NCBI GenBank assembly: GCA_946480575.1
Contig: CAMLKF010000065.1
Location: forward strand, 1 to 9,414
Direction of reading: 5' to 3'
Source: an uncultured Nitrososphaera sp.
GTDB taxonomy: Archaea > Thermoproteota > Nitrososphaeria > Nitrososphaerales > Nitrososphaeraceae
DNA: 9,414 bases
Made by a program: the position numbers and the translations under genes
Shown here: positions 1 through 5,685 of the stretch, piece by piece
How the letters are laid out: every line of letters starts with the position of its first letter
How positions within the stretch are numbered: the stretch's first letter is position 1
The notes under the pieces: generated by a model
Told to the model about the DNA's origin: nothing
Database searches by the model: none
What the model saw: the letters and a program-made list of their open reading frames with translations, nothing else

Positions 1-1
1 G

Positions 2-82
2 GTACTTAGAGATGGCGAAATGATGTCAATCGATCTTGTTCTTGGTGCCAGGCCGTCGCCACCACCATATAGAACAGGATGA
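2..82 (+). CDS. C-terminal end of a probable HtrA-type (S1C) serine protease, PDZ domain tail (partial)
   Basis: The first 26 codons of the window are open and end in TGA at 80-82. The peptide contains LRDGEMMSIDLVLGARP, which resembles the last strands of the PDZ domain in HtrA/DegP-type proteases, where a 'V.RDG....+.V.LG.RP' pattern followed by a short proline-rich tail is usual. Such proteases are common in thaumarchaea and act in envelope protein quality control. The catalytic domain would lie upstream of the window, so the assignment depends on this short motif alone. A different PDZ protein is possible. No in-frame beginning can be judged here. Confidence 0.5.
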   Translation, partial: VLRDGEMMSIDLVLGARPSPPPYRTG

Positions 83-243
83 GCAAGAAGAAGAATGAAT
101 GAGATGGTCCCACTAAAGGGTATGAATGATCTGACAAATAGGGAAAAAGGACTCTCAAACTGATTAGAACTCCTCACAGAATAGAATCCTACTAATGGCT
201 CTGAATGCTAGTATTCCATTGCTACATTAGCAAGCGTACACAT

Positions 244-259
244 ATATCGCTAGCGATAT
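244..259. repeat. Perfect 16-base palindrome ATATCGCTAGCGATAT
   Basis: The sequence is its own reverse complement, and the symmetry continues outward through one T/G mismatch and two more pairs (241-262). It has no spacer, as expected for a binding site of a dimeric regulator rather than an RNA hairpin. Its right half, GCTAGCGATA, recurs at 1384-1393 at the end of the deacetylase gene. It lies about 140 bases upstream of the deacetylase promoter box, and could equally relate to the 3' end of the preceding gene. Confidence 0.45.
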
Positions 260-384
260 GTGCTGAACACATGACATGAAATTCCAGCAGTCCAAAGGGC
301 ATCGGCAGCCAAATTTTTCATTTCCGCAGCTGATTCAGTTCAGCGCAAATACACTCCAAAATCCCTTAGCACTAACTGACCCTC

Positions 385-396
385 AAATATTTATTT
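385..396 (+). promoter_or_regulatory. TATA-like box of the deacetylase gene
   Basis: AAATATTTATTT is the most A+T-rich run upstream of the conserved part of the deacetylase. Its centre is about 35 bases before ATG 426, which would give a leader of roughly 10 bases, typical of thaumarchaeal transcripts. It lies inside the open frame that could begin at 276, which argues against that earlier start. Confidence 0.45.
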
Positions 397-425
397 GCAA
401 TTGCCGCCTTTTTCGCGCTGTACAT

Positions 426-1388
426 ATGTGCCAGACGGCCGTGTTCTTTGGAGAAGCGCTTGCGAGGTACGGCTTTGGAGGCTCACACCCATGGGGCTCT
501 GACAGGATCTATGCGTTCTGGTCAAGGCTCTATAGCGAAAATCCAGACAACATAGTAGTGGAGGACCCTGCTCTGGGCAGCGAGCAGGCGGTGCTGTCGT
601 TCCACGACAAGGAATACGTTGAGCTTGTGAAGGCGGCGTCAAAGCGCGGCGGCGTGCCTCTGGACAGGGGCGACACGCCGGCGTTCAAGGGCGTGTTCGA
701 AGCGACGCTCTACGTCGTCGGGTCGACACTGGCCGCGCTCGACATGGTCATGGCAGGCAGGGACGCGTCAGGCAGGAAGATAGACCATGCGTTCAACCCG
801 ATAGGGGGTCTGCACCACGCAAGGCGCGACGGCGCCGGCGGCTTTTGCGTGTTCAACGACATCGGCATAGCCATCATGGCTGCAAGGAAAAGCTACAACG
901 TCAGGCGGATAGCGTACGTCGACATTGACGCCCACCATGGCGATGGCGTCTTTTACGAGTTCGAGGACGACCCGGAACTCTTTTTTGCGGACGTGCACGA
1001 GGACGGGCAGTACCTGTACCCGGGCACCGGCTCTGCAGCCGAGACCGGCAGAGGAGCAGCAGTGGGCACCAAGCTCAACATGCCGGTTAAGCCGGGCACC
1101 AATGACGACGACTTTATCGCGGCGTTTGGCAGGGTACAAGAGTTTGTCGACAGCAACAGGCCCGAGCTCATAATACTGCAGTGCGGCGCCGACAGCCTCG
1201 CCGGCGATCCGATAACGCATTTGCAGTATACTGCTAGAGCGCACAGGCACGCTGCGGATGCACTGCACAGGCTGGCGCACAAGCACTGCAAGGGGAGGAT
1301 GATTGCGCTTGGAGGCGGCGGGTACAACAGGGCAAACATCGCCAGCGCGTGGGTCGAGGTGGTCAAGTCGCTTGCTGCTGCAAGCTAG
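426..1388 (+). CDS. Histone deacetylase family protein (class II-like, zinc-dependent deacetylase)
   Basis: A 320-residue zinc hydrolase of the arginase/deacetylase fold (acetoin-utilisation AcuC/HDAC family), removing acyl groups from lysines or small amines. Every active-site element is present: the paired histidines GLHHARR (H130, H131), metal ligands in VDIDAHHGDG (D168, H170), a third ligand in CGADSLAGD (D256), and the transition-state tyrosine in GGGGYN (Y300). Spacing closely follows that of the bacterial HDLP enzyme. Start ATG 426 was chosen because TAVFFGEALARYGFGGSHP is the usual family N-terminus and a TATA-like box sits just upstream. A start at 276 would add 50 unrelated residues. 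Arginine is mostly AGG, matching the host style. The physiological substrate cannot be read from the sequence; archaeal chromatin proteins, metabolic enzymes or acetylated polyamines are options. glyA follows closely but has its own promoter box. Confidence 0.9.
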   Translation: MCQTAVFFGEALARYGFGGSHPWGSDRIYAFWSRLYSENPDNIVVEDPALGSEQAVLSFHDKEYVELVKAASKRGGVPLDRGDTPAFKGVFEATLYVVGSTLAALDMVMAGRDASGRKIDHAFNPIGGLHHARRDGAGGFCVFNDIGIAIMAARKSYNVRRIAYVDIDAHHGDGVFYEFEDDPELFFADVHEDGQYLYPGTGSAAETGRGAAVGTKLNMPVKPGTNDDDFIAAFGRVQEFVDSNRPELIILQCGADSLAGDPITHLQYTARAHRHAADALHRLAHKHCKGRMIALGGGGYNRANIASAWVEVVKSLAAAS

Positions 1389-1396
1389 CGATACGC

Positions 1397-1406
1397 TAAA
1401 TTAATA
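1397..1406 (+). promoter_or_regulatory. TATA-like box of glyA
   Basis: TAAATTAATA is centred about 30 bases before the glyA ATG in a 43-base gap. That spacing predicts a leaderless or nearly leaderless transcript. There is no Shine-Dalgarno in the gap, which fits this. Confidence 0.5.
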
Positions 1407-1431
1407 CAGACCCAGTTAGTCTACCACTCAT

Positions 1432-2754
1432 ATGAGTGCCAGAAAATCATACGACGACGTTTTGAGGCTGATGCGCGAGCATCATGAATGGTTTAACAGG
1501 TCGATTCCGCTCATTGCAAGCGAAAACGTGCCAAGCCCGGCCGTAAGGGAGGCAATAATGTCTGACTTTGGCAACCGCTATGCGGAAGGCTGGCCCGGCG
1601 AGCGCGTCTACGCAGGCTGCGTTTATATCGACCAGGTAGAGTTGATCTGCAACGACCTTGCGCGCAAGGTTTTCCGGTCAGAGTTTGCTGACTGCCGGGC
1701 TACATCGGGCGTCGTGGCAAACCTTGCTATCTATGCGGCGTTTTCAAATCCGGGTGACTACATGATGGCCGCTTCCATCCCATCAGGCGGCCACATCTCG
1801 CACGGCAAGAAGGAGCATTCCGGCACCGCGGGGCTGGTGCACGGCCTGAACATCGAGCACTACCCGTTCTCGAAGGAAGAGATGACAATCGACGTTGACG
1901 CGACCAAGAAAAAGATAGAGGAGATGGGCCTCGAAGGCAGGGCGCCCAAGATAGGCATGTTTGGCGGCAGCCTCTTTTTGTTCCCGCACCCAGTGGAGGA
2001 GCTTGCCAGCTTTATGCACGATCACGGCATGTACGTCAACTATGACGGCGCCCATGTTGCGGGGTTGATAGCGGGAGGCGAGTTTCAAGATCCGCTCCGG
2101 GAAGGAGCTGACTCGATGACCATGAGCTCGCACAAGACGCTTTGGGGCCCGCAGGGGGGCATCATTGTGTCGTACGAAAAGCACGCGGAGGCGATAAAGA
2201 AAGCTATCTTTCCGGGCAACACAAGCAGCCATCACCTGCACCACGTGGCAGGCAAGGCTATAGCACTTGCAGAGTCTCTGGAGTTTGGCAAGGCGTATGC
2301 CAAGCAGGTGATAAGGAACGCCAAGGCGCTGGCGGAGGCGCTTGCAGGCTATGGGTTTGGCGTACTTGGAGAAAAGCGTGGCTATACCGCGTCGCACCAG
2401 ATTGCTGTCGATATGACGAAATTCGGCGACGGGGGCACCATCGAGAAGGACCTAGAAAAGGCGGGCATCATACTGAACAGACAGCTCTTACCTGGCGACA
2501 TCAAGGCCGGCAGGCACTACATGCACCCTGGGGGCGTGAGGATAGGTGTCCCCGAGACGACCCGGCTTGGCATGAAGGAGAGCGAGATGAAAGAGATAGC
2601 GAACTTTATCAAGCGCGTGGTGGTGGACAGGCAGGACCCGGGAAAGGTGGCCGAGGACGTCGCTGATTTCAGGAAGCAGTTCCAGCAGGTGCAGTACGCG
2701 TTTGACAACGCGGTCAAGGCGTACGAGTACATCAGCCTAGTTAGCCGGAAATAG
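1432..2754 (+). CDS. glyA: Serine hydroxymethyltransferase
   Basis: A 440-residue PLP enzyme interconverting serine and glycine while moving a one-carbon unit to or from a reduced pterin, in the cytoplasm. Family landmarks in order: LIASENVPSPAV (residues 27-37), NRYAEGWPGERVYAGC (48-63), PSGGHISHG with the cofactor-stacking histidine H121, YDGAH with D205 contacting the PLP ring nitrogen, MSSHKTLWGPQGG with the Schiff-base lysine K235, and GGVRIGVPETTRLGM with the carboxylate-binding R370. Full length. The tryptophan in EGWPG replaces the tyrosine usual in bacterial GlyA, and the protein reads as the archaeal type. The one-carbon carrier (tetrahydrofolate or a methanopterin) cannot be decided from sequence. 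It supplies glycine and one-carbon units; no glycine-cleavage or purine genes are adjacent. ATG 1432 gives the expected N-terminus and has a well-placed promoter box. Confidence 0.97.
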   Translation: MSARKSYDDVLRLMREHHEWFNRSIPLIASENVPSPAVREAIMSDFGNRYAEGWPGERVYAGCVYIDQVELICNDLARKVFRSEFADCRATSGVVANLAIYAAFSNPGDYMMAASIPSGGHISHGKKEHSGTAGLVHGLNIEHYPFSKEEMTIDVDATKKKIEEMGLEGRAPKIGMFGGSLFLFPHPVEELASFMHDHGMYVNYDGAHVAGLIAGGEFQDPLREGADSMTMSSHKTLWGPQGGIIVSYEKHAEAIKKAIFPGNTSSHHLHHVAGKAIALAESLEFGKAYAKQVIRNAKALAEALAGYGFGVLGEKRGYTASHQIAVDMTKFGDGGTIEKDLEKAGIILNRQLLPGDIKAGRHYMHPGGVRIGVPETTRLGMKESEMKEIANFIKRVVVDRQDPGKVAEDVADFRKQFQQVQYAFDNAVKAYEYISLVSRK

Positions 2755-2763
2755 CCTGACAAT

Positions 2764-2775
2764 GAATTAATTTTT
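2764..2775 (+). promoter_or_regulatory. A+T-rich element, glyA terminator and/or promoter of the next reading frame
   Basis: GAATTAATTTTT lies 10 bases after the glyA stop. The T run would serve archaeal termination, which needs little more than U-rich RNA. It is also about 35 bases before ATG 2805, a suitable place for a TATA box. The sequence does not separate the two roles. Confidence 0.35.
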
Positions 2776-2804
2776 GCACGGTTTCTTCTGGACTAGAAAC
2801 GCGC

Positions 2805-3234
2805 ATGTATGTCAGGCTGATATTTCCTATGACGCAGGATGGCGGCAGTTCTTCGCAGTTGTGGCACTCTATATTGGCGCTTTACAGGCAGCACCACTTC
2901 AAGGTAGCCAAAGAGGAGAAGGGGCTGCTGTTATCACACAGGCGCGTTTCTGACCTTCTGGCAAAGCAGGCACGGGTACGGCAGGCAGTACAGGCTGACG
3001 GTGCCGCCCGAATTTTTCTCTGACTGCTTTGATCCACAGATTTTAGAAGGAATTCACAGATTTAGGAAAATAATCTATGACAAGATAGACCAACTAAAGC
3101 TTCTACCTAACGAGGAATCTGAGGTTCTGTTTGAGCTTATTGAACGTCTACCAGATAGCAATTACGCTAGCCTAATTGAAACTGTTGACAAAGCAAGTAG
3201 GAAAAAGCAAGTTAGATACAATGGGAATTATTAA
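2805..3234 (+). pseudogene. Small unrecognised gene, apparently frameshifted near 2940
   Basis: Two overlapping frames seem to be halves of one gene. The first frame, from ATG 2805, encodes LYRQHHFKVAKEEKGLLLSH and has GC-rich third positions up to about 2940. From there the +1 frame takes over, with plausible protein (TGAFLTFWQSRHGYGRQYRL, then TVPPEFFSDCFDPQ) and G or C in 24 of 29 third positions, yet it has no ATG, GTG or TTG before GTG 3001 and is closed by a stop at 2905. Joined with a +1 shift the product would be about 142 residues. No family was recognised. A sequencing indel, a true pseudogene, or two separate small genes are alternatives. It converges on pyrB. Confidence 0.45.
3001..3234 (+). 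CDS. Hypothetical 77-residue protein from a GTG start (alternative reading of the broken gene)
   Basis: If the upstream frame is ignored, translation could begin at GTG 3001 and give a soluble, mostly helical, charged protein (ILEGIHRFRKIIYDKIDQ, then LLPNEESEVLFELIERLP). There is no Shine-Dalgarno or promoter box at a useful distance, and sensible protein continues upstream of the GTG in the same frame, so the start is doubtful. From about 3028 the codons become A+T-rich (G/C in 21 of 68 third positions), unlike the start of the frame and the flanking genes. No transmembrane segment, Cys cluster or known motif was seen. Confidence 0.35.
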   Translation: MPPEFFSDCFDPQILEGIHRFRKIIYDKIDQLKLLPNEESEVLFELIERLPDSNYASLIETVDKASRKKQVRYNGNY

Positions 3235-3268
3235 TAAACTAGTTGAGCGAAAGGTCGTCCAGTTAGGT

Positions 3269-3284
3269 ATTTCTTACCCTTTTT
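3269..3284 (+). terminator. T-rich tract after the unrecognised gene
   Basis: A pyrimidine-rich stretch ending in five T residues (3280-3284) lies in the 68-base gap between the converging genes. It suits U-rich archaeal termination of forward transcripts. No clear hairpin accompanies it. Confidence 0.35.
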
Positions 3285-3302
3285 AAAGCGAAAGAACTTT
3301 GC

Positions 3303-4256
3303 TTATCCCGGCAAACTCTCGTTGAGCATGAGCGCCAGTAGCGCGGCCCTCAGCTCCTTCCCGTACGCCGCCTGCTTGAAGTATATCGCGTTCTTCATGT
3401 GGTCCACGTTGTGCGAAATCTCGTCCGCCCTTGGCAGCGGGTGCATCACCGCGACATCCGGCTTGGCCTTTGCCAGCGTCTTTTCGTCTATCGTGTACGT
3501 CCCTCTGACCTTCTCGTACTCCTGTATGTCAGGAAAGCGCTCGCGCTGTATCCTGGTGACATAGATCACGTCGGCGTCTGACAGCACGCCGTCGTCAAGC
3601 GCGCTGTGCTCCTTCACCTTCAGCCTGCTCTGCACTTCGTATATCGACTCCTTCCTTATGCGCAGCGAAGAAGGCGACACGAGGTGTGTGTCCACTTTAT
3701 AGTTGGCAAGCGCGTACAGCAGCGAATACACGGTCCGGCCGTACTTCAGGTCGCCCACTATAGCAATCGACAACCCGTCGAGCCTCTTCTTCTCTTTTAG
3801 CATCGTGTACAAGTCGAGCAATGCCTGCGTCGGGTGCTCCTCGCTCCCGCTGCCAGCATTTATGATAGGATTTTGTGACAGCTCGGCGGCAAACCTGCTC
3901 GAGCCGTCCATCGGATGCCGGAGCACTATCACGTCAGAATATAGATCAATAATCCTTATCGTGTCTGCAAGGCTCTCGCCCTTTTCCACCGACGACGACT
4001 TTAGGTCGGCAATCCCGATGGAAGCGCCGCCAAGCGAGGCCATCGCGGCTTCAAAGCTCATCCTGGTCCTCGTGCTCGGCTCGTAGAAGATGTAGCCCAG
4101 AGTCCTGCCCTTGCCAAGCTCGCCCCTCTGACTGGGCTTGAGCCTGCTGACCTTGTCGGTTGCGTCAAAGACGACTTCAAGGTCGTCCTTTGTAAAATCC
4201 TTTATTGAGACTATGTCCCTGTCAAAGAAAGGATTAGAAGATGATGATGATGGCAT
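3303..4256 (-). CDS. pyrB: Aspartate carbamoyltransferase, catalytic chain
   Basis: A 317-residue transcarbamoylase that joins carbamoyl phosphate and aspartate to make carbamoyl aspartate, the committed step of pyrimidine synthesis. Visible landmarks: the carbamoyl-phosphate loop FYEPSTRTRMSFE (residues 57-69; STRTR 61-65), SSVEKGESLADT with the lysine reaching in from the neighbouring subunit (K92), HPTQALLDLY (141-150), GRT with R174, the aspartate-binding TRIQRER (R235, Q237), and MHPLPR (271-276). These match the E. coli catalytic chain, and the spacing is full-length. The first residues are a serine run (MPSSSSSN) written by a TCA/TCT-type triplet repeat. No regulatory chain pyrI follows within the window, although archaea often have pyrBI together. 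It is transcribed alone and converges on the gene to its left. Confidence 0.97.
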   Translation of the reverse strand: MPSSSSSNPFFDRDIVSIKDFTKDDLEVVFDATDKVSRLKPSQRGELGKGRTLGYIFYEPSTRTRMSFEAAMASLGGASIGIADLKSSSVEKGESLADTIRIIDLYSDVIVLRHPMDGSSRFAAELSQNPIINAGSGSEEHPTQALLDLYTMLKEKKRLDGLSIAIVGDLKYGRTVYSLLYALANYKVDTHLVSPSSLRIRKESIYEVQSRLKVKEHSALDDGVLSDADVIYVTRIQRERFPDIQEYEKVRGTYTIDEKTLAKAKPDVAVMHPLPRADEISHNVDHMKNAIYFKQAAYGKELRAALLALMLNESLPG

Positions 4257-4358
4257 CTAGGTATCCTGCTCTCCATAGTTTGAGGGAGCGTAATAAACAC
4301 TGCTGTGTGCCCATGATGATGACGTGGCGACCACTTGATTATGATGATAATGATGATG
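4244..4358. repeat. Cluster of imperfect GAT/ATG triplet repeats
   Basis: Three short runs of the same triplet lie within about 115 bases: around 4244-4254 (inside the pyrB start, writing its serine run), 4314-4323, and 4341-4358. They are imperfect and interspersed with other sequence, so they look like slippage-prone microsatellites rather than a designed array. Confidence 0.5.
4291..4297 (-). promoter_or_regulatory. TATA-like box of pyrB
   Basis: On the reverse strand this reads TTTATTA. Its centre is 38 bases before the pyrB ATG, predicting a leader of about a dozen bases. Confidence 0.45.
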
Positions 4359-4427
4359 GCCAAGTGACAAAACCTGCTTCATAGCTTCGCACAAAACCCT
4401 CTTCCAACCTTGTGTGTCCTTGACATG

Positions 4428-4440
4428 TTATATTATTAAT
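4428..4440 (+). promoter_or_regulatory. TATA-like box of the zinc-ribbon gene
   Basis: TTATATTATTAAT is a strong A+T run. With a start site about 25 bases beyond its centre, ATG 4477 would have a leader near 20 bases, whereas the earlier in-frame ATGs at 4414 and 4453 would lie upstream of the transcript. This supports the shorter protein. Confidence 0.45.
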
Positions 4441-4476
4441 AGTAAATCTTTTATGATTTGCCGCTTGCATGAATAC

Positions 4477-4668
4477 ATGGCTGCTACCGCTACTGCTGCT
4501 GCCTTTCCAGAAGATGATGGTGGTGTCCCAAGGGAGATAGACGACCATCTCAAAAGGTTCGGAAAAGCGCCATGGGAAGTCAACTATAATCTATTTGGAT
4601 ACTGTGACATATGCAATTCAAGGATAGATGAATTTGGTTATTGCGCATGCGGAGGGTCGGCAGATTAG
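4477..4668 (+). CDS. Small zinc-ribbon-like protein (63 residues), function unknown
   Basis: A short acidic protein with an Ala/Thr-rich start (MAATATAAAF), a helical middle (VPREIDDHLKRFG) and a C-terminal Cys cluster, GYCDICNSRIDEFGYCACGG: C43 and C46, then C56 and C58. The CxxC-x9-CxC arrangement is typical of a small zinc knuckle, or possibly an iron site, as found in many tiny archaeal proteins that pair with nucleic acids or larger enzymes. I do not recognise a family. ATG 4477 is preferred because of the promoter box. The Rieske gene follows 76 bases downstream in the same direction, which may be functional or chance. Codon use is ordinary for the host. Confidence 0.65.
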   Translation: MAATATAAAFPEDDGGVPREIDDHLKRFGKAPWEVNYNLFGYCDICNSRIDEFGYCACGGSAD

Positions 4669-4687
4669 CTAGCTCGCGCAATACAAC

Positions 4688-4710
4688 ACTACTATTACTA
4701 CTACTACACT
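4688..4710. repeat. ACT triplet microsatellite
   Basis: About seven imperfect ACT/ATT triplets lie in the gap before the Rieske gene, 35 bases from its ATG. The tract is short and interrupted. It may affect spacing between regulatory elements of that gene, but nothing directly shows this. Confidence 0.5.
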
Positions 4711-4731
4711 AAAACTCGTTCCAAATTGACA

Positions 4732-4744
4732 TTAATATTATTAA
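4732..4744. repeat. Inverted repeat TTAATA-T-TATTAA abutting the Rieske start codon
   Basis: Two perfect 6-base arms surround a central T, and the element ends at the base before ATG 4745. It is too close to the start codon to be that gene's TATA box. Its right part, ATATTATTAA, is identical to the core of the box before the zinc-ribbon gene (4430-4439). An operator is possible, as is chance in an A+T-rich gap. Confidence 0.35.
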
Positions 4745-5116
4745 ATGTCAGAAGAAGAAGCGGGCTTCCGGAAAGTAGCCAACAAGAAGGATTTGAAAGA
4801 AGGCGGCCTTTTGGGAATTGAACTAGATGAAAACAGAATTGTATTGGCTATGGTTGGCGGCAAGGTCTATGCAATGGATGCTGTTTGTTCACATCAAGGC
4901 GGCCCTTTGGATCAAGTCGAGCTAGAAGGATATAACCTCACATGTCCTTGGCACCACGCGGTTTTTGACGTACGCGATGGAAACGTTTCAGAAACGACAG
5001 TATGGGCAATGGATCAGAAATCGTTTCCTGTAAAGGTTGATGAAGGCACTGGTGACATATTAGTAAACACGAGCAGTGCAACAACTACAGGTGCTGCAGC
5101 AGCAACTACATCATAG
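4745..5116 (+). CDS. Soluble Rieske-type [2Fe-2S] ferredoxin
   Basis: A 123-residue electron carrier with a single Rieske domain. The cluster ligands are clear: CSHQGGPL (C48, H50) and CPWHHAVFD (C67, H70), as CxH-x16-CxxH. The length and the absence of any membrane segment or signal peptide indicate a cytoplasmic ferredoxin like those feeding ring-hydroxylating oxygenases or nitrite reductase (NirD/BphF type), not the Rieske subunit of a bc complex. No oxygenase or reductase partner is in the window, so the electron acceptor is unknown. The last 15 residues are a Ser/Thr/Ala low-complexity tail beyond the domain, written by ACA/GCA-like triplets. ATG 4745 is the only reasonable start. Confidence 0.93.
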   Translation: MSEEEAGFRKVANKKDLKEGGLLGIELDENRIVLAMVGGKVYAMDAVCSHQGGPLDQVELEGYNLTCPWHHAVFDVRDGNVSETTVWAMDQKSFPVKVDEGTGDILVNTSSATTTGAAAATTS

Positions 5117-5356
5117 TGTTCTGTGTACAGAGCTTGCTTTGGCCATTCAGATCTGTTATTTATTATAATATTATAGCATTAGCAAGAACAACGTGGGGAA
5201 GTGCTTGGTAACCCCTCTGGTACACTACACTAAATGTCGTGTGTTGCTGATAGATGCCTCTGATGGTTGCATCATGTTGCTTCACTTATACGTTCGTACC
5301 TCAAACGTAATAAGCAGAAATTTGTCCATTATCTGTGGGAGGAAGAGAGAATCACT
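5117..5356. other. Gap before the small membrane protein, with an A+T box and weak hairpin
   Basis: This 240-base gap holds a 20-base A+T run at 5156-5175 that would make a good archaeal TATA element, then GGGG (5195-5198) and CCCC (5212-5215) able to form a short stem. Either the small membrane gene has a long leader or a short non-coding transcript begins here. A purine-rich Shine-Dalgarno-like run (5337-5350) precedes the next gene. An open frame extends upstream of 5357 from 5267, but that portion is not protein-like. Confidence 0.35.
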
Positions 5357-5506
5357 ATGGAATTGACAGGATTGATTCTACAGGTACCTGGCCTGACAGG
5401 AAACCAGGTCGCACAGGTAATAATAGGAAGCCTCGCAGCGGTCTTGGCAGCATATGTTGCAATCGTGATATTTTCGCAGCGCAGAAAAGAAAGAAGAAGC
5501 GTATAA
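5357..5506 (+). CDS. Small single-span membrane protein (49 residues), function unknown
   Basis: The product has a short outside part (MELTGLILQVPGLTG), one hydrophobic helix (about residues 19-39, containing VIIGSLAAVLAAYVAIVIF) and a strongly basic tail (SQRRKERRSV). The positive-inside rule puts the C-terminus in the cytoplasm. Proteins of this size and shape are often accessory subunits of respiratory or transport complexes, but no family was recognised. ATG 5357 is preferred over the earlier in-frame start at 5267 because it begins the well-formed part and has a GGGAGG run 14-19 bases upstream. A T run follows the stop. The regulator gene begins 180 bases downstream. Confidence 0.6.
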   Translation: MELTGLILQVPGLTGNQVAQVIIGSLAAVLAAYVAIVIFSQRRKERRSV

Positions 5507-5540
5507 TAGGTTATCAGAGAAAGAATAGTAGTGCACATCA

Positions 5541-5551
5541 TTTATTTTTTT
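5541..5551 (+). terminator. T-rich terminator after the small membrane gene
   Basis: TTTATTTTTTT lies 35 bases after the stop codon, including a run of seven T residues. This is the type of U-rich signal that suffices for archaeal RNA polymerase. Confidence 0.5.
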
Positions 5552-5570
5552 AAGCTTAATATGTACATAT
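5550..5570. repeat. Two adjoining palindromes, TTAAGCTTAA and ATATGTACATAT
   Basis: A perfect 10-base palindrome (5550-5559) shares one base with a perfect 12-base palindrome (5559-5570). They lie between the small membrane gene and the winged-helix regulator, about 115 bases before the latter's start. Such symmetry fits dimeric winged-helix binding, so autoregulation by the next gene is conceivable. The A+T content also makes this a possible promoter. Confidence 0.4.
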
Positions 5571-5685
5571 AGGCTATCTACCGGGTAGACGGATGGGTGT
5601 GAGATGATGGTCTTCTCTGTGTGTGTATGTATCTGTCATTGTTTTGTTGTAGTAGTAGTCCAACCTAGAGAGGTCGTCTGTAGAA

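Larger units (their letters stand above)
83..425. other. Intergenic region upstream of the deacetylase gene
   Basis: About 340 bases with no supported gene. A reading frame from 276 into the deacetylase is open, but its codons are A+T-rich, encode nothing family-like and cover the probable promoter, so it is treated as untranslated. The stretch contains a 16-base palindrome at 244-259 and the TATA-like box at 385-396. Nothing else recognisable was seen on either strand. Confidence 0.6.

Noticed and set aside
276..425. N-terminal extension of the deacetylase by 50 residues
   Set aside because: The added residues are unlike the family, A+T-rich in codons, and cover the TATA-like box at 385-396; ATG 426 gives the normal N-terminus.
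1783..2397. Reverse open frame of 204 codons within glyA
   Set aside because: glyA is unambiguous on the forward strand; the antisense product has no recognisable features.
3221..3286. 21-residue frame MGIINKLVERKVVQLGISYP
   Set aside because: Very short, overlaps the preceding frame by 14 bases, and has neither Shine-Dalgarno nor promoter; it could be a decayed remnant but cannot be supported.
4339..4548. Reverse frame of 69 codons over the zinc-ribbon start
   Set aside because: It overlaps the promoter and start of the better supported zinc-ribbon gene and runs through triplet repeats.
4665..4673. TTAGCTAGC shared with 8371-8379, and other GCTAGC sites
   Set aside because: Short, self-complementary words of this kind recur by chance; surrounding sequences do not match, so no repeat family is claimed.
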